NCBI RefSeq assembly: GCF_029223285.1
Contig: NZ_JARHUJ010000007.1
Coordinates: 62,001-126,000, forward strand
Direction: 5' to 3'
Length of the DNA: 64,000 bases
Source of the DNA: Paraflavitalea sp. CAU 1676
GTDB taxonomy: Bacteria; Bacteroidota; Bacteroidia; Chitinophagales; Chitinophagaceae
The translations under genes and the position numbers were made by a program. Below the pieces are notes generated by a model. The model made no database searches and was not told the DNA's origin. It was given only the letters and a program-made list of their open reading frames with translations. Below are positions 1 through 10,092 of this stretch, one piece after another (the stretch's first letter is position 1; each line of letters opens with the position of its first letter).

Positions 1-451
1 TATACGTTACTATGGACAGCGTTCCATCCTTTATGGTCCAGGTTTCAGTTGATTTAAATTCATTGGTTTGTCCATCCATGTCAAATTTTATCGTATTATC
101 AACTGTCAGTGCCGAGCCATCGCCGGACCATTTTGCCGTTGTTTTCCGCTTTGACCCGCCAAATCCTTCCGTCTCGGTGATCTTGCCATCATAGCTTACA
201 GTCAGTGTACTGGTGACCGGATCCCCTCCATTAAAACCAGGGATTGTTCTGGTAATGGTAATTGCATTGTCTTTTTGTTCCACTTTGAGCGTGCGGGCAA
301 CAAAACCGCCAAACTCGCCCAGTTCACTTTTTGATTCATTCAGCTTCCAGTCTCCGGAAAAATTAGCACGATCTCTGATGGTCGTAAAAGAGAGTAAAAC
401 CGCAGCGGGTATCAATAAGGAATAGATTGCTTTTCCGATAAGTTTTTTCAT
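1..451 (-). CDS. secreted hypothetical protein, C-terminus beyond window edge
   Basis: An open frame of 150 codons runs from ATG at 451 off the left edge without a stop. It begins MKKLIGKAIYSLLIPAAVLL, a clear signal peptide, followed by a mature part starting around NFSGDWKLNESKSELGEFG and continuing in alternating polar and hydrophobic strands (KVEQKDNAITITRTI, TLTVSYDGKITET). This pattern is typical of small extracytoplasmic beta-barrel, lipocalin-like proteins common in Bacteroidota, but I cannot name a family. It lies 120 bases downstream of the SusD gene on the same strand and could be the last gene of the utilization locus. The gene is certain, its function unknown. Confidence 0.8.
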   Translation of the reverse strand, partial: MKKLIGKAIYSLLIPAAVLLSFTTIRDRANFSGDWKLNESKSELGEFGGFVARTLKVEQKDNAITITRTIPGFNGGDPVTSTLTVSYDGKITETEGFGGSKRKTTAKWSGDGSALTVDNTIKFDMDGQTNEFKSTETWTIKDGTLSIVTY

Positions 452-574
452 AACAACTACTTTTTTATTTAATAAAAGGTAAAAAGGTGACTGGTTCGTT
501 GTGCTTAATCAGGAAGGAACATGGCGCCGATGACGCCATGTGCCTTCCTGTCAATTTTGTAAGCCATTAAAGTT

Positions 575-2362
575 TTAATACCCGGGGGTTTGTACCAGTT
601 TATTATTCTGTGCCAGCGCCGACTGAGGTATGGGATGCATGTACTGTTTCAGTTTGAATGCATGGGGATGGTTCAATCCTACCGGTGTATACACCCAGGT
701 GCCGCTGTTATCCGGCTTTGTATTTTCGATCTTCATGCCATGCAGATCGACCGTGAGTACCTGGTCGGCAATCTTCCAGCGGATGATATCCTGGAAACGT
801 TTGTTCTCAAAACACAGCTCTACCCTTCTTTCCTGGCGGATCGCATCCCGCATCTGGCTCTGACTCAATCCTGCGGGCAAACCGGGCAGGTTTACCCGGG
901 CCCTGATCGCATTGATGGCGTCGTATACGGAAGCATCCGGACCTACGGCCTCATTTTGCGCTTCGGCATATCCCAGCAATACTTCTGCATACCGGAAATA
1001 AACGTAGTTGGCCCCACTCAATCCTGTTGCCGGACGGTTCTTCGGATTTAATTTCTTCTTGAAGTAATACCCCGTATTGCTTACATCCGTGCTCGCGAAA
1101 TCTATCTGGTTCGGCGAAGGCCTTACCTTATCGATGCGCGTGTAAACAGTATCCTGTGCACTCATCCAGTCCATTTTATAAGGAGCCCCATCGTACACGA
1201 TCCACTTATAGAACCTGCGTTCGCGGCCCACATAAGGACGTTGGGGATCATAGCCGGATGTGGGGTCGGTGATGGGTTTACCATTTGCCATGAAGAATTG
1301 ATCGACCAGCTCCTGGGTTGGGTTATAATTACCCCAGGTATAGTAAGAGCCGAGCACATAAACCGGGCCGCCGTATTGTTCATAGTTGGAGCCCTTCACG
1401 TTGGCCACGTGCTGCCTGTCCCAGATCACCTCTGTATTGTACTCATTGTCCTCATACCAAAGCGTAGAGTCTTCCGCAAACAGACCATAAGTCTTTCCGG
1501 CGCCCCAATCGTCCATGAACTTTTTAAAGGAAACAGCTGCCGTAGCCCAACGCGCAACATCCGCATTGCCAAATCCGGCTATCTTATTAGGATCGGCGCC
1601 TCCTATATACGTTGCTGCATTGTAGGTAGGGCTTGCGGCCACCAACTGCAGATAGGCTTTCAACATCAAAGCAGCGCCCAGCGTAGCCCTGCCGGCATCC
1701 GGATTCCCTTTGTTGTATTTAACTGCCAGGAATTTATTGTTCAGTATCGTATCCAGGGTTTTGGTGAGGAAGTCGAGCGTCTCTGCGTAGGTGCTTCTTT
1801 TTACAAACAGGTTAGCACTGTCTGCACGTACCTGTGGGTTTAAAATAATGGGCACACCACCCCAGTTGAGAAAAAGAATGCTGTAGTGAAAGGCCCTGTT
1901 GAACCGCGCTTCATCGATACGCTTATTGTACCAGGCAGCGGTGTAATTTTCCTTATGCGCATTTACCTGTTGTATAAACGTATTGCATTTGCGGATGGAA
2001 GTATAGAGCGCCGGCCAGTTGTGCCTGCTAACGGTTTGAATGCCGGTAGCTCCACCGCCAAAAAGCCCGTAGTTGGTTGAAGCGGGATCCAGGTTCCCAT
2101 CTTTAAACTTCCAGGAATTGTAATAAAAGCCGGCATCATTGTCGTCGGTGAAATTGTCCAGGTTTTCCGGTTGGGAATACATGTCGGGCACCTGATCATA
2201 TACGTCGTTCAGGAAAATATCGGCATTGGACTCTGTGGCCCATTGCGTATTGTCGTCGAGGCTTACCTTCTGCTGGTTGTCCAGGTCCTTGTCGCAGGCC
2301 GACAAACCCAGCAACCCTGCGAACAGGCAACTGTAAAGTATATATGTTTTTACTGGTCTCAT
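575..2362 (-). CDS. SusD/RagB family nutrient-binding outer membrane lipoprotein
   Basis: The 595-residue protein is a surface glycan-binding lipoprotein that caps its SusC partner and delivers oligosaccharides to it. It starts with a lipoprotein signal peptide, with the lipobox GLSACDKD near residue 23. The SusD-like N-terminal helical region follows (NIFLNDVYDQ-type start, FNRAFHYSILFLNWGGVPI) and the conserved C-terminal region ends with RQERRVELCFENKRFQDIIRW, YMHPIPQSAL and a final PGY. Length and layout fit full-length RagB/SusD proteins. The gene lies 18 bases downstream of susC on the same strand, so the two are surely cotranscribed. The substrate cannot be read from this protein, but the neighbouring GH3, CE1 and GH8 genes suggest xylo-oligosaccharides. 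Confidence 0.95.
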   Translation of the reverse strand: MRPVKTYILYSCLFAGLLGLSACDKDLDNQQKVSLDDNTQWATESNADIFLNDVYDQVPDMYSQPENLDNFTDDNDAGFYYNSWKFKDGNLDPASTNYGLFGGGATGIQTVSRHNWPALYTSIRKCNTFIQQVNAHKENYTAAWYNKRIDEARFNRAFHYSILFLNWGGVPIILNPQVRADSANLFVKRSTYAETLDFLTKTLDTILNNKFLAVKYNKGNPDAGRATLGAALMLKAYLQLVAASPTYNAATYIGGADPNKIAGFGNADVARWATAAVSFKKFMDDWGAGKTYGLFAEDSTLWYEDNEYNTEVIWDRQHVANVKGSNYEQYGGPVYVLGSYYTWGNYNPTQELVDQFFMANGKPITDPTSGYDPQRPYVGRERRFYKWIVYDGAPYKMDWMSAQDTVYTRIDKVRPSPNQIDFASTDVSNTGYYFKKKLNPKNRPATGLSGANYVYFRYAEVLLGYAEAQNEAVGPDASVYDAINAIRARVNLPGLPAGLSQSQMRDAIRQERRVELCFENKRFQDIIRWKIADQVLTVDLHGMKIENTKPDNSGTWVYTPVGLNHPHAFKLKQYMHPIPQSALAQNNKLVQTPGY

Positions 2363-2380
2363 CTTTTTATTGTTTAATGG

Positions 2381-5300
2381 TTAGAAAGTGGCATTGAAAC
2401 CCACCAGGATTGTTTTCTGGATCGGGTAACCTTGTTCGCCGGTTGTTTCAGGATCTGTAAACTTGAGGTCTCCGTGCGTCCATAAGTTCTGCCCCGTTAC
2501 GTAGATCCGAAAATTCTTCAACTTCGCTTTTGAAGTGATGCTGGCAGGGATCGTATACCCCAGGGAAGCCGTTTTTAACCGCAGATAGGAGCTGTTGACA
2601 AACCAGAAATCAGAAGTTTGTCCGTTGTTGTTGGTAGGCGCCGAATAGGCCCTTGGATATTTTGAATTTTGGTTATTGGGGGTCCACCTGTTGTTGTAAT
2701 ACTCGTAAGAGGAGTTACTATTGTTGTTGAAGTGAGCTACGGTCATAAAGCCATACACATTAAAGCTCGACATGCCCGAACCCTGGAAGAGCATCGAAAG
2801 ATCAAATCCCTTCCAGCTGGCGTTTACGTTAACGCCGTAAATGATGGCCGGTGTTTGAGGACGGGCGATGACGGCTTCATCATAAGAGTCGATCTTGCCG
2901 TCGGGTGCTCCATTGGGGCCACCCAGATCTGCATACCGGATGTCGCCGGGACGCAGCGTACCGAATTGGGTGATCGTATATCCATCCGAACTGTTAATGA
3001 CTCCATCGCTGTTCTTATCATCGGCCGTCGTGAACAGGCCCAATGACTTATAGCCGAACACCGTATTATATTGGCGGCCCGTTCTGCTGCGCCTTGGGTC
3101 GTTTTTGGTGACCGGCGATTCGTACAACTGTATCACCTTATTCTTTGCATACGTAAAGTTTCCATCGACCGATACCTGCAGGCCATTGTTGAATTTTTTG
3201 GTGGTACCGAGGGTTAGCTCGAATCCACGGTTGTCCATGATACCTGCATTTTCCTGGGCCAGCTGCAGTCCGTATTCTTGTGGCACCACTATATTGGGAG
3301 ATAACAACATCCCGGTTCTTCTTTCATAGAAATAATCAGCCTCCAATCTTAAAAGGCCTTTCCACAAGGTTGCCTCTACGGCTACGTCTGTTTTTTTGCT
3401 GATCTCCCAGGTAATATTGGGGTTGTTTTCTATCGACACGTAAGATCCCTGTACGAGGGCGCCGTCGCCAAACGCGTAGGCATTTCCCCTCAGCGGATAG
3501 CTGCTCAGGAATTGAAACCCGGTACTGGTAAGGTTGCCGGATTTTCCCCATGATCCCCGAAGCTTGAGAAAATCCACAAAGGTCGCGGTACTGAGGAAGT
3601 TCTCATTGGAGAGTATCCAGCCCACTGAAAATGCGGGGAGATAGACCCATCTTTTGCCGGGAGCGAAATAGTAATGACCATCGTACCGGCCTGATGCCTC
3701 GAGCAGGTAACGCCTGTCGTACGCATAGCTTGCGCGGTACACATACCCCACCTGGCTGCCGGTACCTGATCCGCCGGCTATATCAAAGTCATTTTTATTA
3801 GAGCTGCCCAGTGACAGTTCGTCGATATTGACCGCATAGTTGTTGATCCTTGCCCTGAAATCATTTTGCTTGTTATTCCTTTTTTCTGCCACTACCAACC
3901 CGGTAATGTCATGTTTGCCGAAGGTGTTGTGGTAGTTCAGGTAGCCCTGCCAGGTGATGGTGTTGTTTTGCCAGTATTGCTGGTTCAACCAACCAAAAGT
4001 GGTGGCACTGGTTTCCTGGGTAGAAAAAGCAGACGTATAAGTATAAGGAGGAGCCGCACCGCTGCGCGTATAGTAAATAAATGGCCGGTGCCATTGTTTT
4101 TGGGTATAATAATAAGGATCATAACTAAACGATCCTTTTATACTGAGCCCTTTTACGAAGGGCAGCTTTTGCTCGAGGGTAACGGTACTCAGTAAATTGG
4201 TGGTATTTTGCCGGAAATAACCTTCTGAGTTAATGACGCCGATCGGTGCATTGCCCGAACTTTCGCCCCACAATCCATTGCTAAACCTAAGCGGAGCAAC
4301 CGGTATAAATTTATAAACGCCCCTGAACAACTGGCCGGTGCCGCCATCCACATCCGTGGTTTTTTGTATGGCGCCATTTAAGGTAACCGCTGCCGTGGTG
4401 GTGGGCGTGATATTTACATCCAGGTTCACACTATAATTGTAGCGCTCATAACCCGACCTGTCGAACATACCGTCCTGTTTAAAGTAACCGAGGCCGGCGT
4501 AATACTTGATCGTGGAGGAACCACCGCGAACGGAGAAATTACCCTGGTAAATGGGCGAATGCTTTTTTACCACATCATTCAGGGCATCTGAGATGGGGTA
4601 CAGGTCAGGGTCTTTGGCGTGATTGGATTGATATGCGTCGATGTAAGCCTGGCTATAGGTGGGATTTGTACCTGTTGGGTTTTCGGTTACATAGGCTTCC
4701 AGTTTCAGCTTCATATAATCTTCCGCACTGAGCATTTTGGGCAGGTAGGTAGGCTGCTGATCGCCATAATAGCCACCGAAGCTCAGCACCGGTGCACCGG
4801 TAACACCTCTTTTGGTGGTAATCAGTACCACGCCGTTGGCCCCTCCCAATCCATAAGAGGCTACCGCGGCAGCATCTTTCAACACCGATACGCTTTCGAT
4901 GTTATTGGGGTCTACTTCATTGATGTTGTTACGGATCACGCCATCTACTACAATCAAGGGGGTTGTATTATAGGTAACACCATTGACCGTGGTGCCGGTG
5001 GTGGCAATCCCCCTGACGTATATAGTAGCATTGTCGGCACCAGGTCGCCCGCCATTGGCACGCGTGATGACGCCGGTTGCCCTTCCTGCCAGTGAGTTCG
5101 AAATATTGGCAGCAGGCACCACAGCCAGTTGCTCCCCTTTTACCCTTGCCACGGAAGCTGTCGATAACTGCTTTTTTTGCGTGCCGTATCCGATTACGAC
5201 TACGTCATCCAGTGAATTGAGACCCGGGCTGAGGGCTATTTCCAGCGCGGCCGTTGCGGTCTTTACAGCCACCTCCTTCAACAGGAAGCCAACATAAGAA

Positions 5301-5566
5301 ACGACCAGCACTGCTGAGCTTTGCTGGATGGTAAGGGTAAAACTTCCATCTGCAGCGGTGGTGGTTGCGTTGGAGAAGCCTTTTTGGGTAATGGATGCCC
5401 CTGCGAGGGCATTGCCCTTGTCGTCGAACACTTTTCCACTGACGGTAAAACTAATGGGCAATGGCGGGCGGCCTCTGTGACCGGGATCATGGGCAAACGA
5501 GGTTGCCCGGAACATTATAAAAGCAAGAAAAAACCATAATTTGACATGGCAATCAATTCGTTTCAT
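2381..5566 (-). CDS. SusC/RagA family TonB-linked outer membrane transporter
   Basis: This is a TonB-dependent receptor that imports oligosaccharides with its SusD partner. I place the start at ATG 5566 because MKRIDCHVKLWFFLAFIMF then forms the signal peptide at once; a start 34 codons further upstream would put a long non-signal leader in front. The mature N-terminus is a carboxypeptidase-regulatory-like (CarboxypepD_reg) domain, about residues 35-110 (SGKVFDDKGNALAGASI, DGSFTL, YVGF). The TonB box region DDVVVIGYGTQKK and plug domain (NSLAGRATGVI, IYVRG) come next, and then a beta-barrel of about 850 residues ending in ILVGFNATF. There is no long SusC regulatory (STN) domain, so control by anti-sigma signalling is unlikely; the divergent hybrid regulator is the better candidate. 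Confidence 0.95.
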   Translation of the reverse strand: MKRIDCHVKLWFFLAFIMFRATSFAHDPGHRGRPPLPISFTVSGKVFDDKGNALAGASITQKGFSNATTTAADGSFTLTIQQSSAVLVVSYVGFLLKEVAVKTATAALEIALSPGLNSLDDVVVIGYGTQKKQLSTASVARVKGEQLAVVPAANISNSLAGRATGVITRANGGRPGADNATIYVRGIATTGTTVNGVTYNTTPLIVVDGVIRNNINEVDPNNIESVSVLKDAAAVASYGLGGANGVVLITTKRGVTGAPVLSFGGYYGDQQPTYLPKMLSAEDYMKLKLEAYVTENPTGTNPTYSQAYIDAYQSNHAKDPDLYPISDALNDVVKKHSPIYQGNFSVRGGSSTIKYYAGLGYFKQDGMFDRSGYERYNYSVNLDVNITPTTTAAVTLNGAIQKTTDVDGGTGQLFRGVYKFIPVAPLRFSNGLWGESSGNAPIGVINSEGYFRQNTTNLLSTVTLEQKLPFVKGLSIKGSFSYDPYYYTQKQWHRPFIYYTRSGAAPPYTYTSAFSTQETSATTFGWLNQQYWQNNTITWQGYLNYHNTFGKHDITGLVVAEKRNNKQNDFRARINNYAVNIDELSLGSSNKNDFDIAGGSGTGSQVGYVYRASYAYDRRYLLEASGRYDGHYYFAPGKRWVYLPAFSVGWILSNENFLSTATFVDFLKLRGSWGKSGNLTSTGFQFLSSYPLRGNAYAFGDGALVQGSYVSIENNPNITWEISKKTDVAVEATLWKGLLRLEADYFYERRTGMLLSPNIVVPQEYGLQLAQENAGIMDNRGFELTLGTTKKFNNGLQVSVDGNFTYAKNKVIQLYESPVTKNDPRRSRTGRQYNTVFGYKSLGLFTTADDKNSDGVINSSDGYTITQFGTLRPGDIRYADLGGPNGAPDGKIDSYDEAVIARPQTPAIIYGVNVNASWKGFDLSMLFQGSGMSSFNVYGFMTVAHFNNNSNSSYEYYNNRWTPNNQNSKYPRAYSAPTNNNGQTSDFWFVNSSYLRLKTASLGYTIPASITSKAKLKNFRIYVTGQNLWTHGDLKFTDPETTGEQGYPIQKTILVGFNATF

Positions 5567-5960
5567 ACAATTAGTGATTTTTGGTGAATAATGAACCAGT
5601 CTCACCAGGTACGGCATCGGTAACTGATTGTTCAGCTTTAGGTTATGATAGCACCAGGGAGTACACAATGGGAAAGGAAGGTGGAGGAGGAACGGGCCAG
5701 GCCCGCGGAATGGTAAATTTGTTCATACTGGCAGCAGTTTGGTCATTGCAACAAGGCAACTTGTTGAAACGGTGTAAGACAATCAGTTAGCAAATGAATC
5801 GCCGGTTTCTGGGTGAACCGGCTCGTGTATAAAATTCGAGTAATTGGCCATCGATGAAGGGGACATTTGTTGGATATACTGTCAATAATGTTCGGAATTG
5901 TTGTCAAGCCTACAATTAATTGCATTTTGCACATACGTGCTATCCTATACATTGCCTGTC
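5567..5960. promoter_or_regulatory. divergent intergenic region between susC and the hybrid regulator
   Basis: These 394 bases separate two divergent genes and must hold both promoters. A sequence matching the Bacteroidota -7 box (TAAATTTG) sits on the plus strand at 5713-5720, but it is 240 bases from the regulator start, so its role is unclear. I see no gene and no convincing direct repeat for regulator binding. Confidence 0.4.
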
Positions 5961-8900
5961 ATGAAACATATACCCTTCTTTATCCTTTGCCTGGCTGCCT
6001 GGGGTAGCTATGCGCAGCCAAAACATATTGATTTCACCTCCATAACGGTCAAAGACGGCCTATTATCCAACTCCATATTTGCCATACTGAAAGACAGGCA
6101 TGGATTGATGTGGTTTGCCACCACCGACGGGCTCAATAAATATGACGGAACCAACTTTACCGTTTACCGGAATATTCCGGACGACAGTACCAGCCTGCGG
6201 GCCAATGAGATACTGGCTTTACACGAAGACAAGGCGGGCAAATTGTGGCTGGGCACCGGGGGAGGCGGTTTGAGCCTGTATAACCGGCAAAAAAATACCT
6301 TCGAGCACTTTACCTTCAATGCTGCCGGACTAACCAGCAATGCCGTAATTAAAAGCATTTGCAGTGATTACCGGGGCAGGTTGTGGATAGCAGCGTACGC
6401 AAGATTATATGTAATGGACACCGCACTCAGGTCGGTGTCGGAAGTATTTCTTCCCGATGCCAACGGAAACCCTTTAAAAACAGTCGTGGAATCCGTTTTT
6501 GAAGACAGTAAGCACCGCATCTGGATCGGCACCTACCATGGCCTCTTTCGCTATTCCATGGAAACTAATTCGTTCAGGCGTTTTATACACCAGGAGGGAG
6601 ATGCTTCCAGCCTGGGTGATCAGCATGTACGCGTTATAGCAGAAGACAAGTCAGGAACTATCTGGGTGGGCACAGTAAACGGACTGAGCAAACTGCTGCC
6701 GGATGAACAACACTTTTTCACTTACCGTCATATACCCGGCAATGCTGCCTCCCTGACCGACAACGGGGTCAATTGCATTACCGCAGATGATGATGGCCTT
6801 TTATGGATAGGGACCAGGAACGGGCTGAATGCGCTCCATATCGCTACCGGAAAATTGTCTACGTATACTAAGGACGACGGAAATATTTACAGCTTCACCG
6901 GCAAATCGATCAGCTGTGCCTGGTTCGACAAAGAGGGCATTTACTGGTTCGGTACGTTCATGCGGGGTATCAACAAATATGATAAAAACATCAACCTGTT
7001 TGGCCTGAAACTCTCCGGCACCTTCAATAAGAACGGCGGAGCCTCTCTGATCGTCACGGGTTTTGCGGAGGACACACAAGGAAAAGTGTATGTGGCTACT
7101 TATGATGGCGGATTGTACGAATTCGACCACCGGACCGGCCGGGTGCGGCCGATCGAAATAAAATTGAATGGAAAACCGGCAGGGCCACTCACCATCATGG
7201 CGCTGCACAGGGGACCTGCCAACCGGTTATTGATCGGTACGTATGGAAAAGGCGTGATCGTTCTAAATACCAACACCGGCCAAACCATGCAAATAATGGC
7301 GGGCAATGCATCCGCAAGTCTGTATGCCCATGATGTTCACTGTATCGGGGAAGATAGCAAAGGCAACACCTGGATAGGCACCAATGGTGCGGGTATACAT
7401 GTTGTGCATGATGATAAAGTGGTGGTTACCTATAGCCCTACCCCTTCGGGCCCGCGCGAACGCCTGTTGCCCATCAACGGTTATATAAGGGCTATCGTGG
7501 AGGATACTGATAAAAATATCTGGATCGGTACGCATGGAGGCGGACTGGCCATTTATCACCCCGTTACCGACACCTGGACGATCTACAGTCAAAGCAATAG
7601 CCAGCTGCCCAGTAACAAAATACAATCGCTGCTTTGCGACAGGCGCGGAACCATGTGGGTAGGGACAGACGGAGGAGGATTGTCATTCTTCGACAAACAA
7701 CGCCAGCAATTTACCCGCTACACGGAAAAAGACGGACTTCAAAACACGACCATCTATCAGCTCGTTGAAGACATGCGCGGGCAACTTTGGCTCAGCACCA
7801 ATACCGGCATTAGCAGTATGGATCCGGTAGCCCGGAGGTTCAGGAATTTTACGCATCATAACGGCATTCAGCACAGCAACTTTTTTCATGGGTCCGGCAT
7901 ACGGTTGACCGATGGGGAAATGCTGTTTGGCGGACTGGAGGGTATCAATTATTTCCATCCCGACGCATTAACGATCAACCGCAACGTTCCTAAGGTGCTT
8001 TTAACCGACCTGAGAATTTCGAATAAATCGGTCATGGCGGAAACCGATGCCCCTATCAAAGAACATATTTCGATAGCGAATGAGATCAGGCTCGATTACA
8101 AGCAAAACTTTGCGCTCAGCTTTGTTGCACTGAACTATACGTTGGCCAAACAAAACCAGTACGCTTACCGGCTGGAAGGACTCGAAAAGGACTGGAACTA
8201 CACGGGCACAAATAATACCGCTTCGTATACCAACCTGGACCCAGGCACTTATACATTCCACGTAAAAGCCAGTAATAATGATGGGGTGTGGAATACGGCC
8301 GAATCCCGGATCAAAATATATGTGAGGCCTCCATTCTGGCGCACCACGGCGGCCTATGTCTTTTACATCCTGGCCCTGGGCGGGCTGATATTGTATAGCC
8401 GTTATCGAGTTCTGACAGCGCTTCGAAAGAAACTTGCCCGCGAACAGGAAGCACAACAGTCAAAACGCCTGCAGGAACTGGACCGCCTCAAGCTGAAATT
8501 CCTCACCAACCTGAGCCATGACTTCAGGACGCCTATTTCTCTTATCTCGGGTCCCGTAGAACAATTGATCGATGCCGAAAAAACGACCGCCAAACTGGAC
8601 AAGCTTTATCTTATCCGGCGAAATTCGAAAAGACTACTCAACCTCGTGAACCAGTTGCTGGATTTCAGAAAGCTGGAAGAGCAGGAACTGAAATTGCAGC
8701 TTGCACCCGGTGAGTTCGTTTCATTTGTTAAAGAAGTCTCGGAATCATTCCGGGACCTCTCTGAAAGAAAACATATTAACTTCTCGTTCAGCAGTACGCT
8801 GCAGCACGTCGAAGTGCTCTTTGATCATGACAAGGTAGAGCGCATTCTCTTCAATCTATTGTCCAATGCTTTTAAGTTTACCCTGGAGGGCGGTCATATC

Positions 8901-10079
8901 AGCGTAGTACTGGAAGAGGCCCCTGAACGGAATGATGGCAAGCATAAATGGGTAACGCTGAAAGTGACAGATTCCGGCATTGGCATGCCGAAAGAAACGT
9001 TTGACAAGATCTATGATCGCTTTTTTCAACATGATGCTTCCACGACTATTCTTAATTATGGTACCGGTATTGGCCTGTCCATCACCAGGGAGTTCGTCAA
9101 CATGCACGGGGGGATCATTCACGTTGAAAGCGAGCCTGATCAGGGAAGCACTTTTACCATTCACCTTCCACTTATTATTGCCAGCGAAAGTATGGTAACC
9201 TCACCTCCACCCGCTCCGGCAGCCGGAAAAGCAGTTTCCCCTAAAAGCGTAAGTGAGCCGGCAAATAAAAAAGGTTTACCCATCATTTTGCTCGTAGAAG
9301 ACAATGATGATTTCAGATTCTATTTAAAAGACAACCTGGCAGATGACCATATGGTGATTGAAGCAGAAAACGGGAAAGTGGGCTGGCAGAAAGCACTGGC
9401 ACATCATCCCCAGCTGATCATTAGTGATATCAGCATGCCTAAAGTGAACGGCATTGAGATGGTCAACAAATTAAAGGCTGATAAAAGGACCAGCCATATC
9501 CCCATCATACTACTTACTGCGCTTAATGATCAGCAGCAACAGGTCAACGGGCTTGCAACCGGAGCCAATGACTATATTACCAAGCCGTTTGATTTCGAAG
9601 TACTCCAGGCCAAAATAAGGAGCCTCCTCGAACTGAACAGTGCTATGAAAAGCACTTATATTAAACAGATTTCGCTTAAAACACCGGACGTCCGGATCGA
9701 TTCGTCGGACGAGATCATGCTGCAGAAGATAGTCCTGTTTCTCGAACAGAACATCAATAACCCGCAGCTTTCTGTAGAAGGCCTGAGCAAGCAGTTTGGT
9801 ATGAGCAGAAGTACCCTGTACACAAAATTGCTTCAGATTACGGGTCAGACGCCCGTAGAATATATTCGTTCATTCCGGCTGGAAAAGGCGGCCGTTCTCA
9901 TGGAGAAGAGCAATATGACCATTGCGGAGATTGCTTACCACGTAGGTTTTACGACGCCCAATTATTTTGCCCGGTCATTCAAACATAAATTCGGCATTCT
10001 GCCGTCTGAATATGTCGCCAGCCAGCGAAAAGAAAACCGGGGAGATAATGGAAAGGTGTATACCCGGGAATCTGAATAA
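5961..10079 (+). CDS. hybrid two-component system sensor kinase/AraC-type regulator (HTCS)
   Basis: A single 1372-residue chain combines sensor kinase and response regulator, the usual sensor of glycan utilization loci in Bacteroidota. ATG 5961 is chosen because MKHIPFFILCLAAWGSYAQ is a signal peptide. The periplasmic part is a double beta-propeller with repeated Reg_prop units (WIGT, LWLGTGGGGL, WVGTDGGGLS), followed by a Y_Y_Y domain (NYTLAKQNQYAYRLEGLEKDW) and a membrane helix near 8350-8400. In the cytoplasm are HisKA with the phospho-histidine at 853 (NLSHDFRTP), an ATPase domain with N box (NLLSNAFKFT) and G boxes (DSGIGM, GTGIGLS), a receiver with likely phospho-acceptor Asp1156 (ISDISMPK), and a C-terminal AraC helix-turn-helix. 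It is divergent from susC. Propeller HTCSs usually bind the breakdown oligosaccharide directly, so it probably senses the product of the locus. Confidence 0.95.
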   Translation: MKHIPFFILCLAAWGSYAQPKHIDFTSITVKDGLLSNSIFAILKDRHGLMWFATTDGLNKYDGTNFTVYRNIPDDSTSLRANEILALHEDKAGKLWLGTGGGGLSLYNRQKNTFEHFTFNAAGLTSNAVIKSICSDYRGRLWIAAYARLYVMDTALRSVSEVFLPDANGNPLKTVVESVFEDSKHRIWIGTYHGLFRYSMETNSFRRFIHQEGDASSLGDQHVRVIAEDKSGTIWVGTVNGLSKLLPDEQHFFTYRHIPGNAASLTDNGVNCITADDDGLLWIGTRNGLNALHIATGKLSTYTKDDGNIYSFTGKSISCAWFDKEGIYWFGTFMRGINKYDKNINLFGLKLSGTFNKNGGASLIVTGFAEDTQGKVYVATYDGGLYEFDHRTGRVRPIEIKLNGKPAGPLTIMALHRGPANRLLIGTYGKGVIVLNTNTGQTMQIMAGNASASLYAHDVHCIGEDSKGNTWIGTNGAGIHVVHDDKVVVTYSPTPSGPRERLLPINGYIRAIVEDTDKNIWIGTHGGGLAIYHPVTDTWTIYSQSNSQLPSNKIQSLLCDRRGTMWVGTDGGGLSFFDKQRQQFTRYTEKDGLQNTTIYQLVEDMRGQLWLSTNTGISSMDPVARRFRNFTHHNGIQHSNFFHGSGIRLTDGEMLFGGLEGINYFHPDALTINRNVPKVLLTDLRISNKSVMAETDAPIKEHISIANEIRLDYKQNFALSFVALNYTLAKQNQYAYRLEGLEKDWNYTGTNNTASYTNLDPGTYTFHVKASNNDGVWNTAESRIKIYVRPPFWRTTAAYVFYILALGGLILYSRYRVLTALRKKLAREQEAQQSKRLQELDRLKLKFLTNLSHDFRTPISLISGPVEQLIDAEKTTAKLDKLYLIRRNSKRLLNLVNQLLDFRKLEEQELKLQLAPGEFVSFVKEVSESFRDLSERKHINFSFSSTLQHVEVLFDHDKVERILFNLLSNAFKFTLEGGHISVVLEEAPERNDGKHKWVTLKVTDSGIGMPKETFDKIYDRFFQHDASTTILNYGTGIGLSITREFVNMHGGIIHVESEPDQGSTFTIHLPLIIASESMVTSPPPAPAAGKAVSPKSVSEPANKKGLPIILLVEDNDDFRFYLKDNLADDHMVIEAENGKVGWQKALAHHPQLIISDISMPKVNGIEMVNKLKADKRTSHIPIILLTALNDQQQQVNGLATGANDYITKPFDFEVLQAKIRSLLELNSAMKSTYIKQISLKTPDVRIDSSDEIMLQKIVLFLEQNINNPQLSVEGLSKQFGMSRSTLYTKLLQITGQTPVEYIRSFRLEKAAVLMEKSNMTIAEIAYHVGFTTPNYFARSFKHKFGILPSEYVASQRKENRGDNGKVYTRESE

Positions 10080-10092
10080 TGCAACGAATCTT